Shown: one piece after another, positions 41,728 to 50,295 of the stretch
Numbering within the stretch: position 1 is the stretch's first letter
How the letters are laid out: every line of letters starts with the position of its first letter
Assembly (NCBI RefSeq): GCF_020519665.1
Contig: NZ_CP084703.1
Coordinates: 620,001-684,000 of the forward strand
Source of the DNA: Bacillus shivajii
GTDB lineage: Bacteria; Bacillota; Bacilli; Bacillales; Salisediminibacteriaceae
Reading direction: 5' to 3'
Length of the DNA: 64,000 bases
Position numbers and translations under genes: made by a program
Notes under the pieces: generated by a model
What the model saw: the letters and a program-made list of their open reading frames with translations, nothing else
The model's database searches: none
Told to the model about the DNA's origin: nothing

Positions 41728-42858
41728 CGCACGCGACAGGATGATCGCACGTGAGAAGGGATAATGGCACGTGAGATAGAGCCACCGCACGTGAGAAGTG
41801 GTAATCGCACGTGAGACAGGATGACCGCACGTGAGAAAGAGCCATCGCACGCGAGCAAGTATGATCACACGTGAGAAGAGGTGATCGCACGTGAGACAGA
41901 ACTATCACACGTGAGAAGGGATGATCGCACGCGAGACAGGATGACCGCACGTGAGACAGGATGACCGCACGTGAGACAGGATGACCGCACGTGAGACAGG
42001 ATGATTGCACGCGAGACAGGACGATCGCACGCGAGCAAGTATGATCGCACGTGAGCCAGCGTGATCGCACGTGAGAAGGAATGATCGCACGCGAGAAGGG
42101 ATGAACGCACGTGAGAAGGAATGATCGCACGTGAGCCAGCGTGATCGCACGTGAGAAGGAATGATCGCACGCGAGCCAGCGTGGTCGCACGTGAGAAGGA
42201 ATGATCGCACGTGAGACAGGATGATTGCACGCGAGACAGGACGATCGCACGCGAGACAGAGCCATCGCACGCGAGACAGGATGAACGCACGTGAGAAGGA
42301 ATGATCGCACGTGAGACGGAATGATCGCACGTGAGCCAGCGTGATCGCACGTGAGAAGGGATGAACGCACGTGAGAAGGGATGAACGCACGTGAGAAGGA
42401 ATGATCGCACGTGAGACGGAATGATCGCACGTGAGCCAGCGTGATCGCACGTGAGAAGGTATGATCGCACGTGAGCCAGCGTGATCGCACGTGAGAAGGA
42501 ATGATCGCACGCGAGCCAGCGTGGTCGCACATGAGAAGGAATGATCACACGTGAGAAGAGGTGATCGCACGTGAGACAGAACTATCACACGTGAGAAGGG
42601 ATGATCGCACGCGAGACAGGATGACCGCACGCGAGACAGGACGATCGCACGCGAGCAAGTATGATCGCACGTGAGCCAGCGTGATCGCACGTGAGAAGGA
42701 ATGATCGCACGCGAGACAGGATGACCGCACGTGAGACAGGATGATTGCACGCGAGACAGAGCCATCGCACGTGAGCCAGCGTGATCGCACGTGAGAAGGA
42801 ATGATCGCACGCGAGCCAGCGTGGTCGCACGTGAGCGAGGATAATCACACACGAGAAT
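41728..42858. repeat. 20-bp tandem array A2, CGCACGTGAG family, 57 units
   Basis: The longest array. After one 18-bp unit at 41728, units start every 20 bp from 41746 to 42846 without a break in register. The conserved half is CGCACGTGAG or CGCACGCGAG (some CACACGTGAG, TGCACGCGAG). The variable half comes from a small set: AAGGAATGAT, ACAGGATGAC, CCAGCGTGAT, AAGGGATGAA, ACAGAGCCAT, CAAGTATGAT, ACGGAATGAT and others. An 80-bp block at 41861 reappears identically at 42541. All minus frames are open only because the unit has no minus-strand stop. Confidence 0.98.
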
Positions 42859-42928
42859 GTTCAAAATTGAATCTTTTTATTAAAGAATAACGTCTTATAA
42901 AGTAGTCACCCTTTTAGGAGGAATGAAC

Positions 42929-43294
42929 GTGAAATTTATTTTTTTCGTTTTTACTATGATCTTATTCACAGCTTGTAGTGCGAACTCTACACAAGATGAG
43001 CCCTTTATTACTGGTGTCGTTGTACAAAAGAATGAATCAACGGTATTGGTTGTAGAAGGAATTGAATTTCATGGAGAGATCGATCAAGAAGAATGGTATA
43101 GTCACGATGCCGTTTCATTTTCTGTATCAGAAAATACTGAAGTGGTTCATGCCAACAATTCAGCTCTTGCATATCATGAAGTTCGAGAGGGAGACAAAGT
43201 TGAAGTTTGGCAACGTGGGGGAGTCAAAGAATCTTATCCGCTACAAACAGATGCTCGAAAAATTCGGGTCATTGAGGACTATGCCATCAATTAG
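42929..43294 (+). CDS. Small DUF3221-like lipoprotein
   Basis: 121 residues, lipobox LFTAC then SANSTQDE, and a small beta-rich domain: FITGVVVQKNESTVLVVEG, VSFSVSENTEVV and REGDKVEVW, resembling the DUF3221 family of Bacillus lipoproteins. GTG 42929 lies seven bases after AGGAGG; ATG 42923 is only one base away from it and unlikely. First gene after the long array. Function unknown. Confidence 0.72.
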   Translation: MKFIFFVFTMILFTACSANSTQDEPFITGVVVQKNESTVLVVEGIEFHGEIDQEEWYSHDAVSFSVSENTEVVHANNSALAYHEVREGDKVEVWQRGGVKESYPLQTDARKIRVIEDYAIN

Positions 43295-43387
43295 GAGGAT
43301 TATCCCTACAAGGGAAGAATATTTATATAGAGGTAATTTATATTCTACCTCGTATTAAAATGATTTAGGAAAAGGAGAAAACGTGTC

Positions 43388-43840
43388 ATGAAGGTTAGGC
43401 GTTTATTAAAAGGAGAGGAAGCGCCCTATGATTTGTTGTTACTGGCAGACCCTTCGAAAAAAATAGTAGATCGTTATTTAGAGCGAGGGTTCTGCTACGT
43501 ATCGGAAATAGAGGATGAAATCATCGGTGTCTTCGTACTGCTTTTTACAAAAGGTGATACGATTGAAATTGTAAATGTTGCGATTAGTGAGAAGTATCAA
43601 GGGATGGGACTAGGGAAGCAATTAGTTTTTCAAGCAATGGAGGAGGCTAAAAATCTTAAGGGGAAAACCGTAGAAATAGGGACTGGAAACTCAAGTATTA
43701 GTCAACTTGCCTTATACCAAAAGTGCGGATTTCGTATAGTAGATATTGAAAAAGACTTCTTTTTGAAACATTACGATGAAAAAATAGTTGAAAATGGGAT
43801 TCAATGTATGGACATGATTCGTTTGAGGCGAGAAATCTAA
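43388..43840 (+). CDS. GNAT-family N-acetyltransferase
   Basis: 150 residues. Acetyl-CoA binding motif A at VNVAISEKYQGMGLGKQLV, followed by VEIGTGNSSISQLALYQKCGFR (motif B), typical of GNAT enzymes. Substrate unknown. AAAAGGAG lies upstream. The stop is six bases before the left inverted repeat of the GIY-YIG segment. Confidence 0.88.
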   Translation: MKVRRLLKGEEAPYDLLLLADPSKKIVDRYLERGFCYVSEIEDEIIGVFVLLFTKGDTIEIVNVAISEKYQGMGLGKQLVFQAMEEAKNLKGKTVEIGTGNSSISQLALYQKCGFRIVDIEKDFFLKHYDEKIVENGIQCMDMIRLRREI

Positions 43841-43970
43841 ACCAATAGAAAAGACCTTACAAGTTCAAGTAACGGGTTCAGTTTTGGGAGATAAAAATGT
43901 TAATAAAAATAGAAATAACATAAAAATCAGTACACATTTCACAACTTATTTAACAGTATATATAGCAATC

Positions 43971-44000
43971 AAAAACGCTCCGATTTTTCTGAGCGTTTTT
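43971..44000. terminator. Bidirectional terminator after the GIY-YIG gene
   Basis: AAAAACGCTC / GAGCGTTTTT with a 10-base loop, T-rich on either strand; it serves the minus-strand nuclease gene and any plus-strand message. Confidence 0.85.
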
Positions 44001-44051
44001 ATCTTAAGATTTAATTTCTCTTATTCAACTAAAGCTACCCTATATTATTTT

Positions 44052-44498
44052 TCACCATCTATTTCTAATCCATCTACCTTTTGCCGTATCCCAATTATCA
44101 AGTTCAACTTTATTGTAAAGCTTTTCTATTTCACTATAAGTTTGGAGCCAACTTTTTTCAAACCTATGCAATTGAGAATTATTACAATAAGTTAATACTT
44201 TAAATACAAAGCTATCCTTTCCATATTTTTTAAAATCCTCATTTATCTCTTGATAACTATGTTTTCCTGATTTCATAGAGGATGCGTGAGATTTTAACCT
44301 GCCAAAGATATGATGTGAACTACCTACATAAAATCGATTAGTTTTGATGTTTTGAAACACATATATACCTATTAAATCTTGCGTATCGAACCTATATTTT
44401 TCTTTTCCTAATTCCCATACATCATCAAACGATAAAGGGTGATTTAAATACTTTATTTCCCATTCAGTAAAATTTTTCCTTGTTGTTTTCATCCCCAT
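44052..44498 (-). CDS. Lone GIY-YIG nuclease-domain protein
   Basis: 148 residues. The GIY-YIG core reads GIYVF...NRFYVGSS, then the conserved Arg in GRLKSHASSM, HSYQEINEDFKKYG and the metal-binding Glu in RFEKSWLQTY. Resembles intron- or phage-type homing endonucleases, with an N-terminal segment EWEIKYLNHPLSFDDVW. No intron is visible here. AGGAGTGAG lies eight bases before ATG 44498; a longer start at 44522 overlaps that site. Base composition is more AT-rich than neighbours, suggesting transfer. Confidence 0.87.
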   Translation of the reverse strand: MGMKTTRKNFTEWEIKYLNHPLSFDDVWELGKEKYRFDTQDLIGIYVFQNIKTNRFYVGSSHHIFGRLKSHASSMKSGKHSYQEINEDFKKYGKDSFVFKVLTYCNNSQLHRFEKSWLQTYSEIEKLYNKVELDNWDTAKGRWIRNRW

Positions 44499-44784
44499 TT
44501 TGCTCACTCCTAATAATATCATAGATTTTCTTGCACTAAACTGCCGTTGAATAAGCTCATTCTATTTCTCTCATATACATCTTAACTTAAAATCCCAAAT
44601 TTCCTTTTCAAAAAATAGAACGAACCGTTTTCATCACATATCACATTTAAAATAACATATCTTTTAACACTCGTTTTAGCACCTTAATTACACGCTGTAC
44701 ATAAATCTATGTAAGTTCTCTAATATGGTTGCTATTTACTATGTCAATCTGGGTGTTTAAAAAATAAACGTTGTCATATCAATA

Positions 44785-44827
44785 AAAATAGGAGTACGAA
44801 ACGCTATACGAATTGTACTCCTATTTA
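44785..44827. terminator. Terminator of the amidase gene (minus strand)
   Basis: AAAATAGGAGTAC / GTACTCCTATTTA with a 17-base loop; on the minus strand it is followed by a short T run (TTTTTATTG). The rest of 44499-44972 holds the right inverted repeat and no gene. Confidence 0.75.
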
Positions 44828-44972
44828 GTGTGTAATTTAGTGTTTTCTCTCCCATTACTGAACTCGTTAAAGTTCAAGTAAGGTCTTTCTTTATTTTAAT
44901 AATCTATAGAGCAACCGAACCTGGTTCATATCCTATCATGGATCCGAACCTCTTCGGGCAAGAGACTACTAT

Positions 44973-46451
44973 TTAAAGAATTGGTGCTTTTCGAGTTTTC
45001 GTCGCTTGTTCGTAAGCGTATGCGAGTTTCAGTAAGGTTGGTTCGGAATATGCAGAACCAGTAAATGTTAAACCGACGGGTTCACCATCTGAAGTGTATC
45101 CAGAAGGAACAGTTACAGAAGGATAGCCTGCTTTCGCCGGAATGAACGCTCCGAGATTGTTAGGATAAACGAGCGCGTCTAGATCGTGTTCTTGTATAAC
45201 TGAATCTATCCCATTTTCTTTTGCTTGATATTGGTCGAAAGCGAGTGCTGTTAAATAAGCTGGTTCTGTTAAAGTTCCACTCGTCCTTTCTGATTTTTCT
45301 AGAATAGTTTGTCCGAATTTAAGTGTCTTTTCAGGTTCTTTTAGATTAAATTCAATGACGTCAGCTAATGTACGAATCGTCGTATTGTCAGCAAAATGTT
45401 GTAAATACGCATTTAAGGCTGGCTTAAATTCATGGACCATAACATCGATATTCCATGAGGCTTCTTTAGATGGGGGAGTTACATTTCGAACGACATTCGC
45501 TCCTAACTCTTCGAGCTTCTTTATCGAAGCATCAATAACGAGCTTTTTCTCCTCGGTTAAGTAATCGAATGAGCCGTCGTCGGCAACACCTATTTTTGCT
45601 CCTTGTAAGCCGCTTTCGTCTAGAACTGATGTGAAGTCAAATTCAGAGATTTTCCCGTTCGTCTTTGTTACTGGATCATCATTGTCTACAGCAATGATCG
45701 TATTTAACATCAATGCAGCATCTTTCACAGTACGAGTCATAGGACCAGCTGTATCTTGTGAATGCGAGATAGGAATAATGCCTGTTCTGCTTACCGCGCC
45801 GACTGTTGGCTTAACGCCGACTAATGAGTTTTGGCTAGCAGGGCTTAAAATCGAACCAGATGTTTCTGTACCGATAGCTAGAACCGCAAGATTTGCAGCG
45901 ATGGCAGATCCTGATCCTGAGCTAGATCCTCCGCAGTCAAAATCTTTCCCATATGGATTGAGGACTTGTCCTCCTCTAGAACTGTAACCACTTTTCATTC
46001 CCTCTGACATAAAGTTCGCCCATTCGGTCATGTTTGTTTTGCCGAGAATGATGGCACCAGCTTCTCGAAGTTTTTTTACGACAAATGAGTCATCTTTTGC
46101 GTATGCGTCCTTCATTGCTAATGATCCGGCACTTGTATGCATGTTGTCTGCAGTGGCAAGGTTATCTTTAATTAAAACAGGGATGCCGTGCAGTGGACTA
46201 CGTGGTCCGGTCGATTTTCGTTCATGATCTAAAGCCTCTGCGATATGGAGAGCATCAGGATTCATTTCTAAAATGGCGTTTACACCATCTTCTCCTTTGT
46301 CAAACTGTGAAATCCGTTGAAAATAAAGGAGAACGAGCTCTTTTGCGGTTAAGGTATCCTCTTCATATAAGTGTTGGATCTTTTCAACTGTTAATTCTTC
46401 TAACTTTTCGTCATAAAAATGCTGTAATTTTGGGCTGAGCATAAGAATCAT
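44973..46451 (-). CDS. Amidase-signature family amidase
   Basis: 492 residues, a paralogue of GatA but not part of that complex. Ser-cisSer-Lys triad: Lys95 in LIKDN, Ser residues of CGGSSSGSG (about 176) and nucleophile Ser200 in TETSGSI. Starts MILMLSPKLQHFYDEK; GGAAGGAC lies just upstream, with ATG 46442 as alternative. No signal peptide, so cytosolic. Substrate unknown; related proteins hydrolyse aryl or peptide amides. Confidence 0.9.
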   Translation of the reverse strand: MILMLSPKLQHFYDEKLEELTVEKIQHLYEEDTLTAKELVLLYFQRISQFDKGEDGVNAILEMNPDALHIAEALDHERKSTGPRSPLHGIPVLIKDNLATADNMHTSAGSLAMKDAYAKDDSFVVKKLREAGAIILGKTNMTEWANFMSEGMKSGYSSRGGQVLNPYGKDFDCGGSSSGSGSAIAANLAVLAIGTETSGSILSPASQNSLVGVKPTVGAVSRTGIIPISHSQDTAGPMTRTVKDAALMLNTIIAVDNDDPVTKTNGKISEFDFTSVLDESGLQGAKIGVADDGSFDYLTEEKKLVIDASIKKLEELGANVVRNVTPPSKEASWNIDVMVHEFKPALNAYLQHFADNTTIRTLADVIEFNLKEPEKTLKFGQTILEKSERTSGTLTEPAYLTALAFDQYQAKENGIDSVIQEHDLDALVYPNNLGAFIPAKAGYPSVTVPSGYTSDGEPVGLTFTGSAYSEPTLLKLAYAYEQATKTRKAPIL

Positions 46452-46699
46452 GTCCTTCCTAGTCCATTTGAAAAAATGTTGGTGGTCTCATTTGTATTGT
46501 TTTTAATGGTAGCGCATCAAGTAAGATTTCACAATTTATAAGTAATGAGTTTTCTAATTTTTTTACATAAATATTGCGTAAGTTTTTGTATTTTTCTTAT
46601 ATATATGATTAAACAAGATCATGTTTATAGAAAAGTGAGGATAGAGAGTCCTATCTAATCAGAAGAGTGATGATTACGATTAGCACGTTTTTCTTCGCC

Positions 46700-46727
46700 T
46701 TTACTCTAATCCTCACTATGATATAAT
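46700..46727 (+). promoter_or_regulatory. Candidate promoter of the 46822 gene
   Basis: TTTACT (46700-46705), a 16-bp spacer and TATAAT (46722-46727). The 46452-46821 stretch otherwise shows a long-range inverted repeat (GTGAGGAT near 46635 with ATCCTCAC near 46710) and no gene. Confidence 0.45.
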
Positions 46728-46821
46728 CACAAACGTGTGTTTGAGGTGTAACCTTGTATATATATGGTGGGGGTTGGAGACACTGTTATTCAACGTGTTT
46801 CGATAAACTAGGAGGGATAGT

Positions 46822-47271
46822 TTGAGTGACTTTGTGAAGTGCATCTTTTTTATATTAAGTATTGTTAGCTTTTTTATTGGTACGATTGCAGGAATCATTA
46901 CTTCGATTTCCTTATTTACAGGTACAGAAGTTTTAATACATTCGTGGACAGCTGTCGTTCTATTTGCGGCAGGAACGTTCTTTTGGATCATTCCATTACA
47001 AGTCATTGATTGGTTACATTTTATTCCCGTACAGCGACGTATTAAAAGGATCATTTATCCATATGTAGTGACTTTCCTTCAAGTAGGGTTATTTGTTTTT
47101 TATATCATTGGATTAAATTCTCGAGTGACCGACTTAGTTTTCACAAATATGGGTTTAATCATTTATTCAGTCGTCATCGTGCTACTGACGAAAGTGTTGT
47201 TAACGTGGCTTGCAAGCTATGCAAGAAAAGTCCAAAAGGAAAGATGGCAATTAACGGTCCACAAACAGTAA
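46822..47271 (+). CDS. Four-span membrane protein of unknown function
   Basis: 149 residues with four hydrophobic segments (about 8-30, 38-60, 79-99, 109-131) and a basic C-terminus (YARKVQKERWQ). TTG start following AGGAGGGAT by five bases. I do not recognise a family. Single gene with its own promoter and terminator. Confidence 0.75.
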   Translation: MSDFVKCIFFILSIVSFFIGTIAGIITSISLFTGTEVLIHSWTAVVLFAAGTFFWIIPLQVIDWLHFIPVQRRIKRIIYPYVVTFLQVGLFVFYIIGLNSRVTDLVFTNMGLIIYSVVIVLLTKVLLTWLASYARKVQKERWQLTVHKQ

Positions 47272-47281
47272 ACAATCATAC

Positions 47282-47320
47282 AAAAGCCGAGAGCTCTATG
47301 GACAGAGTATCTCGGCTTTT
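47282..47320. terminator. Bidirectional terminator between 46822 and 47319 genes
   Basis: AAAAGCCGAG / CTCGGCTTTT with further inner pairing; T-rich on both strands and shared by the convergent genes. Confidence 0.88.
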
Positions 47321-47570
47321 ATGATATAAGTGTTGTATAAGTGTAAGTAATAATTGTGGTTGCTGATAAAACGCCGGCGGTGAAGGCCATCGTTTTTATA
47401 TAAGAGCTAAAGGATTGTTTTTTTATCAAAATGATGATCGCAAGTAGCACTCCTAATACAGAAACGAGTAAGGCAGATGGTTCACCTGCACCTGTAGGAG
47501 AGAGTAAATGCATCAATAAGTAAGCTTGAAAACCGATTAAAAATAAGAAAATATAAGGTAAGAATTTCAT
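47319..47570 (-). CDS. Small hydrophobic membrane protein, unknown
   Basis: 83 residues, three hydrophobic segments (about 3-22, 32-49, 58-80) with a short basic loop KKQSFSSYIK. GAGGTG lies about ten bases before the ATG. Convergent with the preceding gene and sharing its terminator. No family recognised. Confidence 0.65.
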   Translation of the reverse strand: MKFLPYIFLFLIGFQAYLLMHLLSPTGAGEPSALLVSVLGVLLAIIILIKKQSFSSYIKTMAFTAGVLSATTIITYTYTTLIS

Positions 47571-47754
47571 TTACTACAGCACCTCATTTGCTTGTTAACG
47601 TTGAAAAGATGTATGTCATCGAGAGAAGTTCAAGATCTCTTAAATTGCGTGATTTCTTACCTATATTATACCAGATGATGTGTGTCATAAATAGACTGCG
47701 ATTTTCATAAGAACGCTGTTATACTCCATGTAATAAAAGGGAGGAGTGGTTTGT

Positions 47755-48312
47755 ATGGCGTATTTGTATCATATCGTTCCAAGAGAAATGAAAGGGAAGG
47801 ATCTTTTGCCGTTAAATAAGTTAAAAGAAACAGAAATAGACCTTTATGAGAAGTATACTGAAAAGTATATGGATCACCCAAGACGGAAGAAGCTTCTGAA
47901 GCGGAAAATCCCGAAAATGAATTGTTATTGGAATGATGTGATTCATATGTTGCCTATTGACCCACGGAAAGTTTATTATGCGTTGCGGGAAGCAGGGATG
48001 CGAGAAAGGGAATTATCGTTTTATCAAATTCCGCTATCGTTATTTGCTGATGATAATGAATTTGCATTTTACCATTACCGGCCAGAGGCCTATCAAGGAC
48101 CAGGAGAAGATTTGTTAGATTCTGAGATTACGCTCATAAAACGTGCTGAGCTCCAAATGTTGGAGAATTTGCGACCTGAGACGAAAGGATATTATAAAGA
48201 GAGTATTCGTGAAAATCGCCCATTTGGTCTGTTTCACTATGTACCACATGTGTTTTATAAAGGAACAATAAATATTAGTGATGTGAAAGTTGTGAAATGG
48301 AATGAAGGTTAG
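47755..48312 (+). CDS. Conserved hypothetical soluble protein
   Basis: 185 residues, no signal peptide or membrane span. Starts MAYLYHIVPREMKGKDLLPL, rich in charged and aromatic residues, with KIPKMNCYWNDVIHMLPIDP and YVPHVFYKGTINISDVKVV. I recall such proteins only as uncharacterised in Bacillaceae. ATG 47755 lies eight bases after GGGAGGAG; an upstream GTG at 47746 overlaps the ribosome site. Confidence 0.75.
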   Translation: MAYLYHIVPREMKGKDLLPLNKLKETEIDLYEKYTEKYMDHPRRKKLLKRKIPKMNCYWNDVIHMLPIDPRKVYYALREAGMRERELSFYQIPLSLFADDNEFAFYHYRPEAYQGPGEDLLDSEITLIKRAELQMLENLRPETKGYYKESIRENRPFGLFHYVPHVFYKGTINISDVKVVKWNEG

Positions 48313-48396
48313 AGGGTTTTAATCTATGTACCTCATAATATTCCAAATCCCCCCCGGTTGCTTAGTACCTAGGGGGAATCGTGAATCATTCATTTA

Positions 48397-49548
48397 TTAA
48401 CGTTCATCGTTTTTGTAAACAGTTATTCCGTTAACGATCGTTTCTTTTACTTGAGTATAAGCGTGGAAAGGGTGTTCCGTCCAAATGACAAGGTCGGCAT
48501 CTTTTCCTTCTTCTAAGCTTCCTACTTGACCTTCAACACCGATATGACGTGCAGCTTGGCTTGTGATAGCTTTAAATGCTGATTGTTCATTCAAACCAAA
48601 TTTGACAGCGGTAGCTGCTGCTGTTGTTAAATATTCAATCCCGATCACAGGGTGATCTGTAGTGATGGAAAATGGAATGTTGTATTTATTAAGCTCTAAC
48701 AGTGTATGGTATCCTTTGTCTGCCAATTCAACTTTGGATCTCGTTGACATCGTTGGTCCTACAGAGACTTGTACTTCAGATTCTGCAATACGTTCAGCGA
48801 TTAAATGCCCCTCTGTACAATGTTCAATTGTCACTTCAATATCAAATTCTTTTGCAAGTCGAAGTGATGTAAGAATATCATCTGCTCGGTGTGCATGTGT
48901 ACGGAGAGGGATCTCTTTTTTTAATACCGGAAGTAGCTGTTCCATACGTAAGTTTCTCTCTTTCACTTCTCCTGCTTCTTTTTTCTTTAAGTAATCTTGT
49001 GCTTGCATAAATGTTTGTCGCATAAGTGCCGCAGTCCCCATTCTTGTCATGGGGCTTACTTTTTTGCCACTGTAAACACGCTTCGGGTTTTCACCGTAGG
49101 CCCCTTTCATGCCGGAAGGAGAGCGTAACAACATATCGTCAACGATATGACCGAATGTCTTTAAAACAACCATTTCTCCTCCGATAACATTTGCACTTCC
49201 AGGCATGACTTGAGTTGTGGTGATTCCGTGTTGGCGAGCATCTTCAAAACCTTTTTCGAGCGGGTTAATCCCATCAAGTGCACGAATGTGAGGTGTCGTC
49301 GGCTCGGACGTCTCATTAAAGTCCTGTCCTTCAAAACCAAACCCTGATTCATGGACACCAAGGTGCGTATGTACATCGATAAGTCCTGGTGTAACATATC
49401 CACTATTACAATCAATAACCTCTGCATCAGTTGGAACGTCTATGTTTTCACCGACAGTAATGATTTTCCCTTCATCAATAAGAACCGTCCCATTTTCGAA
49501 CGTTTGACCGTTTCCGTCTAAAATCTTTGCATTCGTATAAGCTTTCAA
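48397..49548 (-). CDS. Metal-dependent amidohydrolase (imidazolonepropionase-like)
   Basis: 383 residues. Amidohydrolase barrel: DVHTHLGV (HxH), THAHRADD, EHCTEGH and TTDHPV supply metal ligands and the catalytic Asp, and the flanking beta-sandwich ends LEEGKDADLVIWTEHPF. Imidazolonepropionase/prolidase-like group, usually of unknown substrate. The TTG at 49548 has AAAGGAGG eight bases upstream and starts MKAYTNAKILDGNG; the longer ATG frame would put that ribosome site inside the coding region. A weak GC hairpin (48348-48380) follows the gene. Confidence 0.88.
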   Translation of the reverse strand: MKAYTNAKILDGNGQTFENGTVLIDEGKIITVGENIDVPTDAEVIDCNSGYVTPGLIDVHTHLGVHESGFGFEGQDFNETSEPTTPHIRALDGINPLEKGFEDARQHGITTTQVMPGSANVIGGEMVVLKTFGHIVDDMLLRSPSGMKGAYGENPKRVYSGKKVSPMTRMGTAALMRQTFMQAQDYLKKKEAGEVKERNLRMEQLLPVLKKEIPLRTHAHRADDILTSLRLAKEFDIEVTIEHCTEGHLIAERIAESEVQVSVGPTMSTRSKVELADKGYHTLLELNKYNIPFSITTDHPVIGIEYLTTAAATAVKFGLNEQSAFKAITSQAARHIGVEGQVGSLEEGKDADLVIWTEHPFHAYTQVKETIVNGITVYKNDER

Positions 49549-49610
49549 TTGAAGAACCTCCTTTAAAGTTTCATAAGAATTTATTTCGATACTCAAAATA
49601 ATTTTCCTGC

Positions 49611-49646
49611 AAAAAAAAGAAGCAAAATCAACTGATTAAGCTTCTT
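49611..49646 (-). terminator. Terminator of the 49636 gene
   Basis: On the minus strand, AAGAAGC...TCAGTTGA...GCTTCTT followed by a T run; it overlaps the stop of the membrane-protein gene. Confidence 0.75.
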
Positions 49647-50106
49647 GTTCTCGAGATGATTGGTTATTTTTAATGTTATTCCAAGTAATTTGGAGAAGCA
49701 ATTGCATATGGTAGTATACGGCCGATGCTGCAATACCGATCATAATACTCGTAATGGATTCTTGAATCGTAAAGAAAAACTGGCCACTTGCCATTGAAGT
49801 GACACCGAAGTAAATCATTGCAACAATGACTCCGGCTAACCCATATAGTCCGAACGTTTTAACGTAGGACTGTACTTCTGTGACAATTTTATCTTTATGT
49901 TTTTTTAGTAAGTGGTCAATGATGTAGGATGCAGGAATTCCTCCTAAAATAAACACAGGAGCTGTATAGAACGTATAAATTCCTACTAACATACCAAAAC
50001 TTAATTGTTCTTGACCTAAAAACGACACATGAAAACCGGCAATGAGGGTACTAAACATCACAACAGACACCATACTTATGAACAATTTGTGAAAGAAAGA
50101 TGACAT
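49636..50106 (-). CDS. Four-span membrane protein, unknown
   Basis: 156 residues with four hydrophobic segments and a charged cytosolic loop (DHLLKKHKDKIVTEVQSYV); hydrophilic C-terminus NNIKNNQSSREQEA. AAGGAGG lies ten bases before the ATG. Family not recognised. Transcribed separately from the amidohydrolase because a terminator lies between them. Confidence 0.72.
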   Translation of the reverse strand: MSSFFHKLFISMVSVVMFSTLIAGFHVSFLGQEQLSFGMLVGIYTFYTAPVFILGGIPASYIIDHLLKKHKDKIVTEVQSYVKTFGLYGLAGVIVAMIYFGVTSMASGQFFFTIQESITSIMIGIAASAVYYHMQLLLQITWNNIKNNQSSREQEA

Positions 50107-50238
50107 TTTTGTGAACCTCCTTTTTTATTATTTTACAAGAAAGGGAAAGAAAATGGTTATGATTTTGCTCACAAATAGAAAAAAATTTTTTGTTCGTTGG
50201 GCGGGTGGAGGATTTTCATTCTCTTTCTTATCTAACAA

Positions 50239-50247
50239 TGATATACT
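50239..50247 (+). promoter_or_regulatory. Extended -10 promoter of dgkB
   Basis: TGATATACT, the same extended -10 as before pcrB, 49 bp before the dgkB start. Confidence 0.45.
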
Positions 50248-50295
50248 GACGATGTAAAAGTGCCGAAAGTATGCCATTCTCGGAGGAGAATAACA

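Larger units (their letters stand above)
43847..44895. mobile_element. Putative small element with inverted ends carrying a GIY-YIG gene
   Basis: 43847-43896 and the reverse complement of about 44846-44895 align over about 50 bases with roughly 80% identity. AAGACCTTAC, GTTCAGT and TGGGAGA are shared exactly, with one gap. Between them lie a bidirectional terminator, one nuclease gene on the minus strand, and AT-rich DNA. I see no clear target duplication and no known transposase, so mobility is inferred. Confidence 0.5.

Noticed and set aside
41728-42858. CRISPR array
   Set aside because: Units are 20 bp with a 10-bp conserved half and short reused variable words; CRISPR needs 23-37-bp repeats and unique 30-40-bp spacers, and no cas gene is present.
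41633-42864. Long overlapping minus-strand open frames (up to 319 codons) with SRAIIPSHVRSFLLTCDH-type repeats
   Set aside because: The 20-bp unit has no stop in any minus frame and 20 is not a multiple of 3, so all three frames stay open and read the same 20-residue repeat. No ribosome site, and the frames run into gatB antisense.
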